Counted from the stretch's first letter, positions 16,972 to 25,935 are shown. The stretch: 64,000 bases of DNA from Pseudomonas sp. H1h (GCF_000633255.1 NZ_AYMJ01000020.1:119318-183317); one strand, 5' to 3'. Program-made: numbers and translations. The notes: generated from the sequence alone by a model not told the origin.

Positions 16972-19047
16972 TCACTTTGTAGGCTTGACGGTGACGGGCG
17001 CCTTGCCCGCCTTCATCTGTTGCAGCAACGGCGCACACTGATTCGGCTCACCACCACTCGGCGCCACCAGCGCCAGCAGCCCCGCCGCCGGCGCAGCGAT
17101 CACGCCTAACGCGACCATTCCCGCCCCGCGCAACAACAGCGGCACCGCCTTCACCCCAGCATCGGGCTTGATGAACTTGCCGCGCACGTACAACGGCGAG
17201 CGCAGCGAAATCAAACGCCAGCCCTTGGATTCCGGGGTCACGGTCAGGTCCAGTTGCTCGGTGGCCATATTCGCCGTGCCGTCGATATAGATGATCGCGT
17301 TCTCGGTATCGAAGACAAACAGGCGTGTGGTCGCCAGGCCAGTCTTGATGTCGAAATCCGCTGCGGCGCAATTGATCTTCACTTCCTTGTCGCCAAAGAT
17401 CTTGCCGACCACGTAGTTGCCGACGTTGAGCCCCGCCAGTTCCATCAGCTCACGGCTGATCGCACCGTCGTTGATCAGCATCTTCAGGTTGCCGTTGGCA
17501 CCGCCCAGCAGTTGGGCGACGGAGTTGCCGCGACCGCTGATGTCGGCATCGCCATTGAGCTCACCGAAGCTGGTTTTCATCGGTTCGAAGGTCGGGAACA
17601 ACTGCTTGAGCTTGAAGCCGCGCGCGGTCAGTCTGGCCCGGCCCTCCAGCGGCTCGGTACGGCCGTTGAGGCGAATCTGCGCATCCAGATTGCCGCCGGC
17701 CACGCCAAAGCGCAGCGGCTCGAGGCTGAGTTCGCCATCGTTGAGTTTCAGGTGGGTGTAAAGGTCAGTGAACGGCAGTTTTTCGCTGTGCACGATGCGC
17801 TTGCCGGTGAACTCGACGTCGGCGTCCATCGCGCGCCAGCGGTCGGTCTTGAACTCCTCGACCGGCAGCACCTTGTCCGTCGGCTGTTTGCTCTCGCCAC
17901 CGCGGGCCTTTTGCTTGTCGTTGGAGTCGGCACCGATCAGCGGCGCGAGGTCAGCGAACAGCAGTTGATTGGACAGCAACGCACCGCTGAGTTTTGGCCG
18001 TGGCTGGCTGGCGACGTAGGTCAGGTCACCGTGAATGTCACTGCCGCCGATCTTGCCGTTGAACTGCTCATAGGTGAATCTGGCACCTGCGGCGTCATGC
18101 AATTTGGCGATCAAGTGACCGTCGGTGGAATACGGCGGCGTGTCCGGCAGCGTCACCCCGGTCAGCGGATAGAGGTTGCCGAGGCTGGCGCCGGCCAGTT
18201 TCAGACGTAGATCGAGGGCGCCGAGGTTGAGCGGGTCAGTCAGGGTGCCGGCCAGTTCAATGCTGGTGGCACCGATCTTCGCCTGGGCCTGCAGCGGGAA
18301 CGGTTTGTTCGCGTCCTGCAGCGCCAACAGCCCGCCGATCTTGCCCTGGCCGGTGAGATTCTGACCGTGGTACTGACCTTTGACCTTCAGCGCAAAGGCA
18401 TAGTCCTGTGGCGCGGCACCCTTGTCCTGCGCGGTCTTCGCGGCCTTGTCACCGACAATCTCGCTGAACGGAATCGGCTTGCCCAGCGGATCGATCACCA
18501 CGTCCAGATTGGTCTTCAGCGTCTGGTCGTCCAGCGTGACGTGGCCCTTGTCGAAGCCAATTGCACCGATGTCCACCACCCAACTGGACGGCTCGGCATT
18601 CGGGTCCTTCGGATCGAACTTGAACGTCCAGTTGGCGCGGCCATCGGCCAGGCGTTGCAGTTGCGCGTTGGGCTCGGTCAGGTCGATGCGCGGGATCGTC
18701 ACTCGCTGCGCCAGCAGTGCCAGTGGCGAGATACGCAGTTCCACGCGCTTGAGCGTGACCATCTGCGGCTGCCTGGACCAATCGGGATTGCCCAGCGTCA
18801 AGTCTTCAGCCACCACGTGCGGCCATGGCACCCAGGCCCGCCAGCCACCTTCGTCCGGCTCGCGCTGCCAGAGCACCGCGAGGTTGCCATTGATGGCAAA
18901 CGGTCGATGCAGTTCTTCCGAGACTTTGGCGTTGAGCGGCGGTTTGATCCGGTTCCAATCGAAGAACACGATGATCAGAACCATCATTGCCAGCAGCAGT
19001 ACGAGAGTGGCGAAGGTCCAACTGAAGATTTTTCCGGTGCGCGTCAT
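16972..19047 (-). CDS. AsmA family protein
   Basis: A 691-residue envelope protein with one N-terminal membrane helix (FSWTFATLVLLLAMMVLIIVFF split at about residues 8-29) and a long periplasmic beta-rich body. The AsmA domains are recognised by FDWNRIKPPLNAKVSEEL near the N-terminus and GDADISGRGNSVAQLLGGANG with the NCAAADFDIKTGLATTRLF segment near the C-terminus. AsmA-like proteins are thought to move phospholipids between the two membranes. Start chosen at ATG behind AGGAG. It stands alone, with REPs downstream. Confidence 0.9.
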   Translation of the reverse strand: MTRTGKIFSWTFATLVLLLAMMVLIIVFFDWNRIKPPLNAKVSEELHRPFAINGNLAVLWQREPDEGGWRAWVPWPHVVAEDLTLGNPDWSRQPQMVTLKRVELRISPLALLAQRVTIPRIDLTEPNAQLQRLADGRANWTFKFDPKDPNAEPSSWVVDIGAIGFDKGHVTLDDQTLKTNLDVVIDPLGKPIPFSEIVGDKAAKTAQDKGAAPQDYAFALKVKGQYHGQNLTGQGKIGGLLALQDANKPFPLQAQAKIGATSIELAGTLTDPLNLGALDLRLKLAGASLGNLYPLTGVTLPDTPPYSTDGHLIAKLHDAAGARFTYEQFNGKIGGSDIHGDLTYVASQPRPKLSGALLSNQLLFADLAPLIGADSNDKQKARGGESKQPTDKVLPVEEFKTDRWRAMDADVEFTGKRIVHSEKLPFTDLYTHLKLNDGELSLEPLRFGVAGGNLDAQIRLNGRTEPLEGRARLTARGFKLKQLFPTFEPMKTSFGELNGDADISGRGNSVAQLLGGANGNLKMLINDGAISRELMELAGLNVGNYVVGKIFGDKEVKINCAAADFDIKTGLATTRLFVFDTENAIIYIDGTANMATEQLDLTVTPESKGWRLISLRSPLYVRGKFIKPDAGVKAVPLLLRGAGMVALGVIAAPAAGLLALVAPSGGEPNQCAPLLQQMKAGKAPVTVKPTK

Positions 19048-19432
19048 GCACAAGACTCCTGATGACGACCGCACGCCGACTTCGCGACGCACAGCTGAAA
19101 CGGCGGGCCAAAGCGGCCCTCATGAAATCTACGACTGACAAACAGTGCGCAGGTTTAATCGGAATATAGATTCCAGGACAAAAAATCGCCCGAATGCTGA
19201 CCGAATGGTCGAACAGCGTTACCGCCACCCGCACATTTGCGAGGCGCGAGTGAGTGGAAAATACCCACTGCGGTGCAAAACCACCGTCCGCAAACGCCCG
19301 AGCTAGAGCGCCTCGGCAGAACAATCAATTCTGTTGATTATTACCATTGCGTTTATGAACTTTTATATCGACTTATCGAGAGTAGCATTGGCTTCGTACC
19401 CACTTTATCGCCCTCCCAAGGAGCAACCCATC
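19048..19432. other. 385-bp gap between asmA-like gene and repeat-protein gene
   Basis: Divergent promoter region. The only structure I see is a small inverted repeat AATCAATTCTGTTGATT at 19323-19339. No gene and no REP. Confidence 0.5.
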
Positions 19433-19897
19433 ATGAAACGCCAATTACTGCTCAGCCTTACCCTGTCGATGCTAGCCAGCGCTGCTTTCGCCCTGCCCGC
19501 TGCCGATCAGGCTACCCCACAAGTGAAATCGAACCACTCGGTGTTCAGCCAGACTGTTGCTGCTGACGGTGGCGACCGCACTCCTCAAGGTCAGACCCTG
19601 GCTGAAAACGGCCGTAATCGCCTGGAAGAAAAAGGCCTGGTACAAGATGGCTACGACAAGACGCCACAAGGTCAAGCTGTAGCAGAAGGTGGCCGTGATC
19701 GCCTCGAAGAGAAAGGCCTGGTTCAGGACGGCTATGACAAGACTCCACAAGGTCAGGCCCTGGCTTCCGACGGCTACGACAAAACCCCACAAGGTCAGAC
19801 CCTGGCTTCCGACGGCTACGACAAAACCCCACAAGGTCAAACGCTGGCCGAAGGTGGTGGTGACCGCGTGATCGAACGCAACAGCGCCTTGAGCTAA
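19433..19897 (+). CDS. Small secreted tandem-repeat protein of unknown function
   Basis: A 154-residue protein with a clear Sec signal peptide (MKRQLLLSLTLSMLASAAFA) and a mature part built almost wholly from repeats. Five copies of a 14-residue unit (DGYDKTPQGQxLAxx, first copy DGGDRTPQGQT) alternate at the start with two copies of a linker (GRxRLEEKGLVQ); the last three units are head to tail. The DNA of the last copies is nearly identical over 42 bp, so the array is recent or homogenised. Ribosome site AAGGAG supports the start. I recognise no characterised family; it is hydrophilic and probably periplasmic or extracellular. Confidence 0.85.
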   Translation: MKRQLLLSLTLSMLASAAFALPAADQATPQVKSNHSVFSQTVAADGGDRTPQGQTLAENGRNRLEEKGLVQDGYDKTPQGQAVAEGGRDRLEEKGLVQDGYDKTPQGQALASDGYDKTPQGQTLASDGYDKTPQGQTLAEGGGDRVIERNSALS

Positions 19898-19913
19898 GCC
19901 CGTGGCGGCCTGG

Positions 19914-19950
19914 AAAAAAGCCCAATCAGCCGATTGGGCTTTTGACTTTT
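19914..19950 (+). terminator. Terminator of the repeat-protein gene
   Basis: AAAAGCCCAATC / GATTGGGCTTTT stem with a four-base loop, 17 bp after the stop codon, followed by a T-rich run. Confidence 0.9.
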
Positions 19951-20070
19951 TAAGCCCCGGCCCATCGCAAAACCGTATTTCCCCTCGCTGACGCTCCCCT
20001 GCCGTTCGACGCCGACAAAGCCGATTTGCTAGAGTGCGGCGCTTGTCCCGCTCAAGAAAACGCCATTGCG

Positions 20071-20703
20071 ATGCTGCCCCGCGCCGAACAGAAACAACAG
20101 ACCCGCAATGCCCTGATGGACGCTGCCCGCCATTTGATGGAAAGCGGCCGAGGATTCGGCAGCCTGAGCCTGCGCGAAGTGACCAAGACCGCCGGCATCG
20201 TGCCCACCGGTTTCTATCGGCACTTTGCCGACATGGACGAGCTGGGCCTGGTGTTGGTCAGTGAAGTCGGCCAGACCTTCCGCGAGACCATCCGCCTGGT
20301 GCGCCACAACGAATTCGTCATGGGCGGCATCATCGATGCCTCGGTGCGGATCTTTCTCGACGTGGTCAGCGCCAACCGCTCGCAGTTCCTCTTTCTCGCT
20401 CGCGAGCAGTACGGCGGCTCGCTGCCGGTGCGCCAGGCGATTGGCCGTCTGCGCGAGAACATCAGCGCCGACCTCGCGGCCGACCTGACGCTGATGCCCA
20501 AGCTGCAACATCTGGACGCTGCCGGCCTGAGCGTGATGGCCGACCTGATCGTCAAATCGGTGTTCGCCACCCTGCCGGACATCATCGACCCGCCCGCCGA
20601 AGCCCTGCCGGAACATCTGACGCCACAGGCGAAGATCACCCAGCAACTGCGCTTCATCTTTATCGGCCTCAAGCACTGGCAAGGGCTGGGCAGCACCGAG
20701 TAA
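20071..20703 (+). CDS. TetR family regulator, FabR/DesT-like
   Basis: A 210-residue TetR protein whose N-terminal HTH (FGSLSLREVTKTAGIVPTGF followed by YRHFADMDELGL) closely matches the FabR/DesT pattern SLSLREVxxxAGIxPTxFYRHFxDxDELGL. These regulators bind acyl-CoA or acyl-ACP and control fatty-acid desaturation. In P. aeruginosa, desT lies next to ureE as well, but with desB alongside; here no desaturase is in the window. The ATG giving MLPRAEQKQQTR is preferred over an upstream TTG. Confidence 0.87.
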   Translation: MLPRAEQKQQTRNALMDAARHLMESGRGFGSLSLREVTKTAGIVPTGFYRHFADMDELGLVLVSEVGQTFRETIRLVRHNEFVMGGIIDASVRIFLDVVSANRSQFLFLAREQYGGSLPVRQAIGRLRENISADLAADLTLMPKLQHLDAAGLSVMADLIVKSVFATLPDIIDPPAEALPEHLTPQAKITQQLRFIFIGLKHWQGLGSTE

Positions 20704-20739
20704 TCCCCTCTTTCTTTTTCAGACACAACTCAGATCCCC

Positions 20740-20828
20740 TGTGAGAGCGGGCTTGCTCGCGAAAGCGTCCGTTCAGTCAGCCATGAATTGACTGCAAGAG
20801 CGCTTTCGCGAGCAAGCCCGCTACCACA
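20740..20828. repeat. REP pair upstream of ureE
   Basis: Inverted REP cores with one substitution each (TGTGAGAGCGGG and CCCGCTACCACA), so both copies are slightly decayed. The rest of the 306-bp gap holds the presumed ureE promoter, with no gene. Confidence 0.82.
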
Positions 20829-21009
20829 TTGGTTATGTGTCGAAGCTCACATTTGGTGCATGTAAAAATCTTCACGCACCAAAATCTTCCAAAATTCTGC
20901 AACATCTTGAAACATCCACTACGCTCCGACAGGGATTTCCTACATCTCGTCCGGTTGGCAAGCCCCTTGCTCTAGCCCTCCCTACAAGTCCATTGCTGGA
21001 AGCTTTCCG

Positions 21010-21510
21010 ATGCTGGTGATTCATCGCAGAATCGACCCTCAACCTGTCTGGTCCGCTGAGTTGCACCTGACCTTCGAAGCGCGTAGCAAAAGCCGTCTGC
21101 GCTGTTTCAGTGCCGATGGCGAAGACGTCGGGTTGTTTCTGGAGCGCGGTCAGCCGCCGTTATATGACGGCGAATGCCTGCAGGCCGAGGACGGCCGCAT
21201 CGTTCGCGTCTGCGCCCGCCCCGAACAACTGCTGCACGTCACCTGTGCCAATGCCTTCGAACTGACCCGCGCCGCCTATCACTTGGGCAACCGCCACGTT
21301 GCGCTGCAAGTGGGCGATGGCTGGCTGCGCCTGCTCGACGACTATGTGCTCAAGGCCATGCTTGAACAGCTCGGCGCGCAGGTCGAGGCGATTGAAGCGC
21401 CGTTCCAGCCAGAACACGGCGCCTACGGCGGTGGCCATCACCATTCGCGGCACGGCGACGAAGACTTCAACTACGCGCCCAAACTCCATCAGTTCGGCGT
21501 ACGCCTGTGA
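21010..21510 (+). CDS. ureE: Urease accessory protein UreE (nickel metallochaperone)
   Basis: A 166-residue dimeric nickel chaperone that passes Ni to UreG. The N-terminal peptide-binding domain starts MLVIHRRIDPQPVWSAELHL; the C-terminal domain contains GNRHVALQVGDGWLRLLDDYV with the conserved metal-site histidine. A His-rich tail (HGAYGGGHHHSRHGDED, about residues 136-156) provides extra nickel binding. It is the first gene of a four-gene block and overlaps ureF by four bases. Confidence 0.97.
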   Translation: MLVIHRRIDPQPVWSAELHLTFEARSKSRLRCFSADGEDVGLFLERGQPPLYDGECLQAEDGRIVRVCARPEQLLHVTCANAFELTRAAYHLGNRHVALQVGDGWLRLLDDYVLKAMLEQLGAQVEAIEAPFQPEHGAYGGGHHHSRHGDEDFNYAPKLHQFGVRL

Positions 21511-22181
21511 ATCCGGCCTGGGCGCTGCTGCGCCTGGCCAGTCCGCAATTGCCGATTGGCGGCTACAGCTATTCGCAAGGCCTGGAAATGGCGGTGGATA
21601 ACGGCCGCGTGAACAACCCGGAAAGCGCCCGCCGCTGGATCAGCGATCAGTTGCGGCTCAACCTTGCCCGTTTCGAAGCGCCGCTGTTGCTCGCCCATTG
21701 TCAGGCGGCGGCCGAGGAAAACTGGGATGAACTGCTGCGCATCTGCGAAACCCACCGCGCCAGCCGCGAGACCCGCGAGTTGCATCTGGAGAGCCGGCAG
21801 ATGGGTTACTCGTTGCAGCAATTGCTCAACGGTTTGCCGGAACTCGACGCACCGGCCAGGACCTTTCTCGAACGATGCGCCGAGCCGCATCTGGCCCTCG
21901 GCTGGGCACTCGCCGCTCGCGCCTGGGGCATCAGCCCGCAGGACGCCCTCGCGGCGTGGCTGTGGAGCTGGCTGGAAAACCAGCTCGCCGTCTTGATGAA
22001 AACCCTGCCGCTGGGCCAGCAAGCCGCCCAGCGCTTGACCAGCGAACTGCTGCCACTGCTGCAACAGACGCAGCAGGACGCCACCCGCATCAATCCCGAA
22101 CACCTGGGCAGCGCCGCGTTTGGCCTGTCCCTGGCGTGCATGGCGCATGAGCGCCAGTACAGCCGCCTGTTCCGTTCCTAG
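21507..22181 (+). CDS. ureF: Urease accessory protein UreF
   Basis: A 224-residue helical protein that bridges UreD and UreG and acts as the fidelity checkpoint of nickel insertion. Family marks are LASPQLPIGGYSYSQGLE at residues 8-25 and LALGWALAARAWGI in the C-terminal half. The start is GTG, overlapping the ureE stop (GTGA), so translation is coupled. Length is normal. Confidence 0.96.
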   Translation: MNPAWALLRLASPQLPIGGYSYSQGLEMAVDNGRVNNPESARRWISDQLRLNLARFEAPLLLAHCQAAAEENWDELLRICETHRASRETRELHLESRQMGYSLQQLLNGLPELDAPARTFLERCAEPHLALGWALAARAWGISPQDALAAWLWSWLENQLAVLMKTLPLGQQAAQRLTSELLPLLQQTQQDATRINPEHLGSAAFGLSLACMAHERQYSRLFRS

Positions 22182-22204
22182 GGCCTGTCATCTTGGAGAA
22201 GCAC

Positions 22205-22819
22205 ATGAACACACAACCCCTGCGCGTCGGCATCGGCGGTCCGGTCGGTTCCGGCAAGACCGCATTGACCCTGGCCCTGTGCCTGGCGCTGCGCGAACGC
22301 TACAACCTGGCCGTCGTCACCAACGACATCTACACCCGCGAAGACGCCGATTTTCTGGTGCGCAACGAAGCGCTGGCACCTGAACGGATCATCGGCGTGG
22401 AAACCGGTGGCTGCCCGCACACGGCGATTCGTGAAGACGCCTCGATCAACCTCGAGGCGGTCGACCAACTGAACCGGCGCTTTCCGGGGCTGGACCTGAT
22501 TCTGGTGGAGTCCGGCGGCGACAACCTGTCGGCAACGTTCAGCCCGGAATTGTCTGACCTGACCATCTACGTGATCGACGTCTCGGCCGGCGACAAACTC
22601 CCGCGCAAAGGTGGGCCCGGTATCTGCAAGTCGGACTTGCTGGTGATCAACAAAATTGACTTGGCGCCGCTGGTCGGCGCTTCGCTGGTAATGATGGATA
22701 GCGACACCAAGCGCATGCGCAACGGCAAGCCATTTGTCTTCAGTAACCAGAAAACCGGCCAGGGCCTGGACGAGATCATCGCCTTCATCGAGCGCCAGGG
22801 CCTGCTGAACGCCGCCTGA
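22205..22819 (+). CDS. ureG: Urease accessory GTPase UreG
   Basis: A 204-residue SIMIBI-class GTPase that powers nickel delivery. P-loop GGPVGSGKTA at residues 10-19, the metal-binding CPH motif in GGCPHTAIRED, and the specificity motif NKIDLAPLVG. I place the start at MNTQPLRVGI, with GGAG eight bases upstream; the upstream in-frame TTG is unlikely. It is 23 bp after ureF. Confidence 0.97.
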   Translation: MNTQPLRVGIGGPVGSGKTALTLALCLALRERYNLAVVTNDIYTREDADFLVRNEALAPERIIGVETGGCPHTAIREDASINLEAVDQLNRRFPGLDLILVESGGDNLSATFSPELSDLTIYVIDVSAGDKLPRKGGPGICKSDLLVINKIDLAPLVGASLVMMDSDTKRMRNGKPFVFSNQKTGQGLDEIIAFIERQGLLNAA

Positions 22820-22846
22820 CTTATTGACCAACAAGGAAGCTTATCC

Positions 22847-23419
22847 ATGACACTCAAACGCATTCTCGGCGCCGTGGCGCTGCTGCTGACCCCGGCACTG
22901 GCCTTCGCCCACCCGGGCCACGGCGACAGCGGTCTGGTCGCCGGTATCAGCCACCCGATCGGCGGCCTCGACCACTTGCTGGCGATGGTCGCGGTCGGCC
23001 TGTGGGCGGCGCAGCAGCAAGGGGCCGCGCGCTGGGCGCTGCCGTGCACGTTTGTCGGCACTATGCTGATCGGCGGGATGCTCGGGTTCGAAGGGCTGGA
23101 GCTGCCGGCGCTGGAAAGCGGGATCGCCGCGTCCGTGCTGGCGCTGGGTCTGGCGGTGGCGCTGGCCGTGCGTCCGCCGCTGGTGATCGCGGTGGCCGCA
23201 ACGGCGCTGTTTGCGTTGTTCCATGGTGTGGCGCATGGCCTGGAGTTGCCGGACATGACCAGCCCTTGGGCGTATGCCGCCGGTTTCGTGGCTGCGACTG
23301 CTGCGTTGCATGCGGCGGGTTATGCGGTTGTTCGCGTCCTGCCACAGGCTGCCGCGCCGCTGGTGCGACTGGCGGGTGCGGCTTCGGCAGTGACTGGCGC
23401 GTGGTTGCTGGCCGGTTGA
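22847..23419 (+). CDS. HupE/UreJ family membrane protein (nickel/cobalt permease)
   Basis: A 190-residue membrane protein with a cleavable-looking N-terminus (LLLTPALAFA) and about six hydrophobic segments. The HupE/UreJ signature HPGHGDSG with SHPIGGLDHLLAMVAVGLW follows directly after the signal; the histidines may bind nickel. It closes the ureEFG operon, 27 bp after ureG, so a role in nickel supply to urease is likely. A REP pair follows it. Confidence 0.93.
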   Translation: MTLKRILGAVALLLTPALAFAHPGHGDSGLVAGISHPIGGLDHLLAMVAVGLWAAQQQGAARWALPCTFVGTMLIGGMLGFEGLELPALESGIAASVLALGLAVALAVRPPLVIAVAATALFALFHGVAHGLELPDMTSPWAYAAGFVAATAALHAAGYAVVRVLPQAAAPLVRLAGAASAVTGAWLLAG

Positions 23420-23441
23420 TCTCTATCGCCTGAACTGCCCC

Positions 23442-23514
23442 TTCGCAAGCAAGCCCGCTCTCACAGGTTTTGTGTACGCTGCAAATCCACTGTGGGAGCG
23501 GGCTTGCTCGCGAA
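23442..23514. repeat. REP pair after hupE/ureJ
   Basis: Inverted cores, the first with an A for G change (TTCGCAAGCAAGCCC), marking the end of the ureEFG block. Confidence 0.83.
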
Positions 23515-23598
23515 GGCGGACTGACAGACACCCGTCTCATCAGGCCGCCGCTCTGCTACCATGTCGCGCAATCGCCCCAGCCGTGACGACGTCCGCCA

Positions 23599-24732
23599 AT
23601 GCCCCATGCTTCCCGCTCCACCTCCCTGCCTGAATTGACCGCCCTGTTCAGCGACGTGCAACAGCACTTTCTGAACGTGATCGTGCCGCTCTGGCAAGGC
23701 CCGGGCTGGAACGCCGACATGGCGCTGCCTTACGAAGCACTGGACGCCGCCCACCAGCCGCTGTTGCCACAACGCTATCGAGCGATGGCCTGCGCACGGC
23801 AGCTGTATCTGTTTTCCAGCCTGATCGGGGTTGTGGATAACGCCGATGTGCGCGCCGCCGCACTGTTCCGCTCGCTGCAACGGCACTTCCACGATGCCGA
23901 GCACGGTGGCTGGTTCTACAGCATCGATGCGCAGGGCCAGCCGCTGGATCAACGCAAAGACCTCTACACCCACGCCTTCATCCTGTTCGCCTGCGCACAT
24001 TACTGGGCCAAGTCCGGCGAGCCACTGGTGGAATCCACGCTCAACGCCGCACTGGAAGTTATCGCCCAACGCTTTGCCACCGGCGATGGCTTGTACGAAG
24101 CATGCCTGGACCGCGACTGGAGCAGCCTGCAAACCGGCCCGTTGCAAAACCCGCTGATGCACCTGGCCGAAGCATTCCTCGCCACCCTCGCCGTGCGCGA
24201 AGATGCGCAGACGCAGCAAGCATTGGTCGAGTTATGCACAGCCATGCACAAACACTTCGTCGACCCGCAAGACAACGTGCTGATGGAGAAACCGCTGGGC
24301 GCTGTGGATAACTGGTACGAACCGGGCCATCAGTTCGAATGGTATTTCCTGCTGGAATCGTCGCCATTGCTGCGCGGCTCGAAACTGCACGCGGCGCTGG
24401 ACCGGGCATTCGCTTTCACCGAACAGTTCGGCGTTGAACAGCCTTCAGGTGCGGTGCGGGCGATGCTCGATCTGCAACTGGATGGACGGCCGAAGGATTC
24501 GACCCAGCGCATCTGGGCTCAGGCGGAATACCTGCGTGCACTGACATTGCGCCCGGGCAGCGAAGCTACGGTGCTGTGCCAGTTGCAAGCGCTGCAGCAG
24601 CGGTTTCTGCATGCGGGCGGGTGGCATGAGTGCCGGGATGAGCAGGGTGAAGTCAGCCGCAAGGACATGCCGTCGACGACGCCTTATCACTTGGCGACGT
24701 GCTACAGCGGGCTGGCCGACTATCTGCGTTGA
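23599..24732 (+). CDS. AGE family sugar epimerase/isomerase
   Basis: A 377-residue (alpha/alpha)6-barrel protein of the N-acylglucosamine 2-epimerase family, which includes YihS and D-mannose isomerases. Recognisable segments are RYRAMACARQLYLFSSLIGV, YTHAFILFACAHYW and WYEPGHQFEWYFLLE, which carry the expected active-site Arg, His and Glu residues. In Pseudomonas such enzymes generally interconvert mannose and fructose, but substrate cannot be fixed from sequence. It is monocistronic, flanked by REPs. Confidence 0.87.
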   Translation: MPHASRSTSLPELTALFSDVQQHFLNVIVPLWQGPGWNADMALPYEALDAAHQPLLPQRYRAMACARQLYLFSSLIGVVDNADVRAAALFRSLQRHFHDAEHGGWFYSIDAQGQPLDQRKDLYTHAFILFACAHYWAKSGEPLVESTLNAALEVIAQRFATGDGLYEACLDRDWSSLQTGPLQNPLMHLAEAFLATLAVREDAQTQQALVELCTAMHKHFVDPQDNVLMEKPLGAVDNWYEPGHQFEWYFLLESSPLLRGSKLHAALDRAFAFTEQFGVEQPSGAVRAMLDLQLDGRPKDSTQRIWAQAEYLRALTLRPGSEATVLCQLQALQQRFLHAGGWHECRDEQGEVSRKDMPSTTPYHLATCYSGLADYLR

Positions 24733-24745
24733 TTGACAGACAGCT

Positions 24746-24838
24746 TTCGCGGGCAGGCTCGCTCCCACAGTTGACCTGTGCTGTTCACAAATATTGTGTC
24801 CGGCACAATTCCAGTGTGGGAGCGAGCCTGCTCGCGAA
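24746..24838. repeat. REP pair between convergent epimerase and CDF genes
   Basis: Inverted cores about 45 bp apart; the spacer has the short palindrome ATTGTGTCCGGCACAAT. Confidence 0.85.
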
Positions 24839-24855
24839 TAGCCATTACACGGTCT

Positions 24856-25761
24856 CTAGGCAATCCACTTCTTGTCGCCGGTAAAGCTGATGGTCAACCA
24901 TCGCGCCGCATCCGGCTCGCCCAACTGCGCCGAAATCTCCTCACGCAGCGTATCCAGCTGACCCACGCTGCTCAGCGCATAATCGGCCGGCAACACCACA
25001 TGAATCTCGATGAATCGCGCCCGCCCGTGCTTCTGCACGTAGGTCACGTAATCGTCGAAACCATGCTCGACCTTCGCCGCCTCCATCACCTGCCGCACCT
25101 GGTCATCCAGCGTGTCCGGGGCAATGCCCAGTACATCGCGCAGCGCCGGGCCAAGGATCTTGAATGCCGGTGGCAACATGGTCAGGGCCAGCACGATCAG
25201 GATCAGCGGGTCGACAAACTTTGCCCACTCCTCAAAGCCCTGAGCCTTGAGCAACAGCGCCGCGAGAAAACTGATCAACAGGCCGACCGACAGCATCGCG
25301 TCCACCAGCCAACTGATGTTGTCGAACTGGATCAGGCTGGACTTGAGTTTGCGATTGCGTCGACGCACGTAGAAGAAGTAGGCGAATTCAACGACGGTGA
25401 ACACCGCCGCATAAATGATCACCAGCCCCAGTTCGATCTCGCGGCCACCGTTGATGATGCCGAACACACCGTTGAGAAACGCATAGATGGCGATCAACAG
25501 CAGGAAACTGCCCTCGATCAGCAACACCATCGGCTCCAGATGCCAGAAGCCGAACTGGAAGCGATGATTGCTCTCTTTGGCGATCAGCCTGGCGGTGATC
25601 AGCATCAGTACTTTGATGAAGGTGGCGATCAGCGAGAAAAAACCATCGAAAAGGATGGATTGCGAACCAGAAATAAAACCGGTGACGATCCCGGCGATCG
25701 ACACCGCGAACATCAGGATGGTCGATTGTTTGAGCAGCGCCTGCTCACCTCGGTTACTCAC
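24856..25761 (-). CDS. Cation diffusion facilitator family transporter (atypical metal site)
   Basis: A 301-residue membrane protein with six helices and a cytoplasmic C-terminal domain, as in CDF metal/proton antiporters. TM2 is SQSILFDGFFSLIATFIKVL and TM5 NISWLVDAMLSVGLL. Aligned by eye to E. coli YiiP, only two of the four transport-site ligands remain: D39 and D154 are kept, but the positions of YiiP D49 and H153 are serine (S43, S150). The ion may therefore not be Zn, or the protein may transport something else. No neighbouring metal genes. Confidence 0.88.
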   Translation of the reverse strand: MSNRGEQALLKQSTILMFAVSIAGIVTGFISGSQSILFDGFFSLIATFIKVLMLITARLIAKESNHRFQFGFWHLEPMVLLIEGSFLLLIAIYAFLNGVFGIINGGREIELGLVIIYAAVFTVVEFAYFFYVRRRNRKLKSSLIQFDNISWLVDAMLSVGLLISFLAALLLKAQGFEEWAKFVDPLILIVLALTMLPPAFKILGPALRDVLGIAPDTLDDQVRQVMEAAKVEHGFDDYVTYVQKHGRARFIEIHVVLPADYALSSVGQLDTLREEISAQLGEPDAARWLTISFTGDKKWIA

Positions 25762-25855
25762 GTAGCCTCCTCTAAAAACCCTTGAACCGCGGGGCGCGGT
25801 GGGGTTTATCGGAGATGAGTTTACCTTATTGCCCTATTTTGGCTGATTTGCCCCC

Positions 25856-25919
25856 TTCGCGAGCAGGCTCGCTCCCACACAGGAATGCATTGCAAAGTGG
25901 GAGCGAGCCTGCTCGCGAA
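25856..25919. repeat. REP pair between CDF and ydfG-like genes
   Basis: Compact inverted pair with a 16-bp spacer, located in the promoter-side gap of the CDF gene and just after the dehydrogenase stop. Confidence 0.85.
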
Positions 25920-25935
25920 TGGCCTCAACCCGGTC

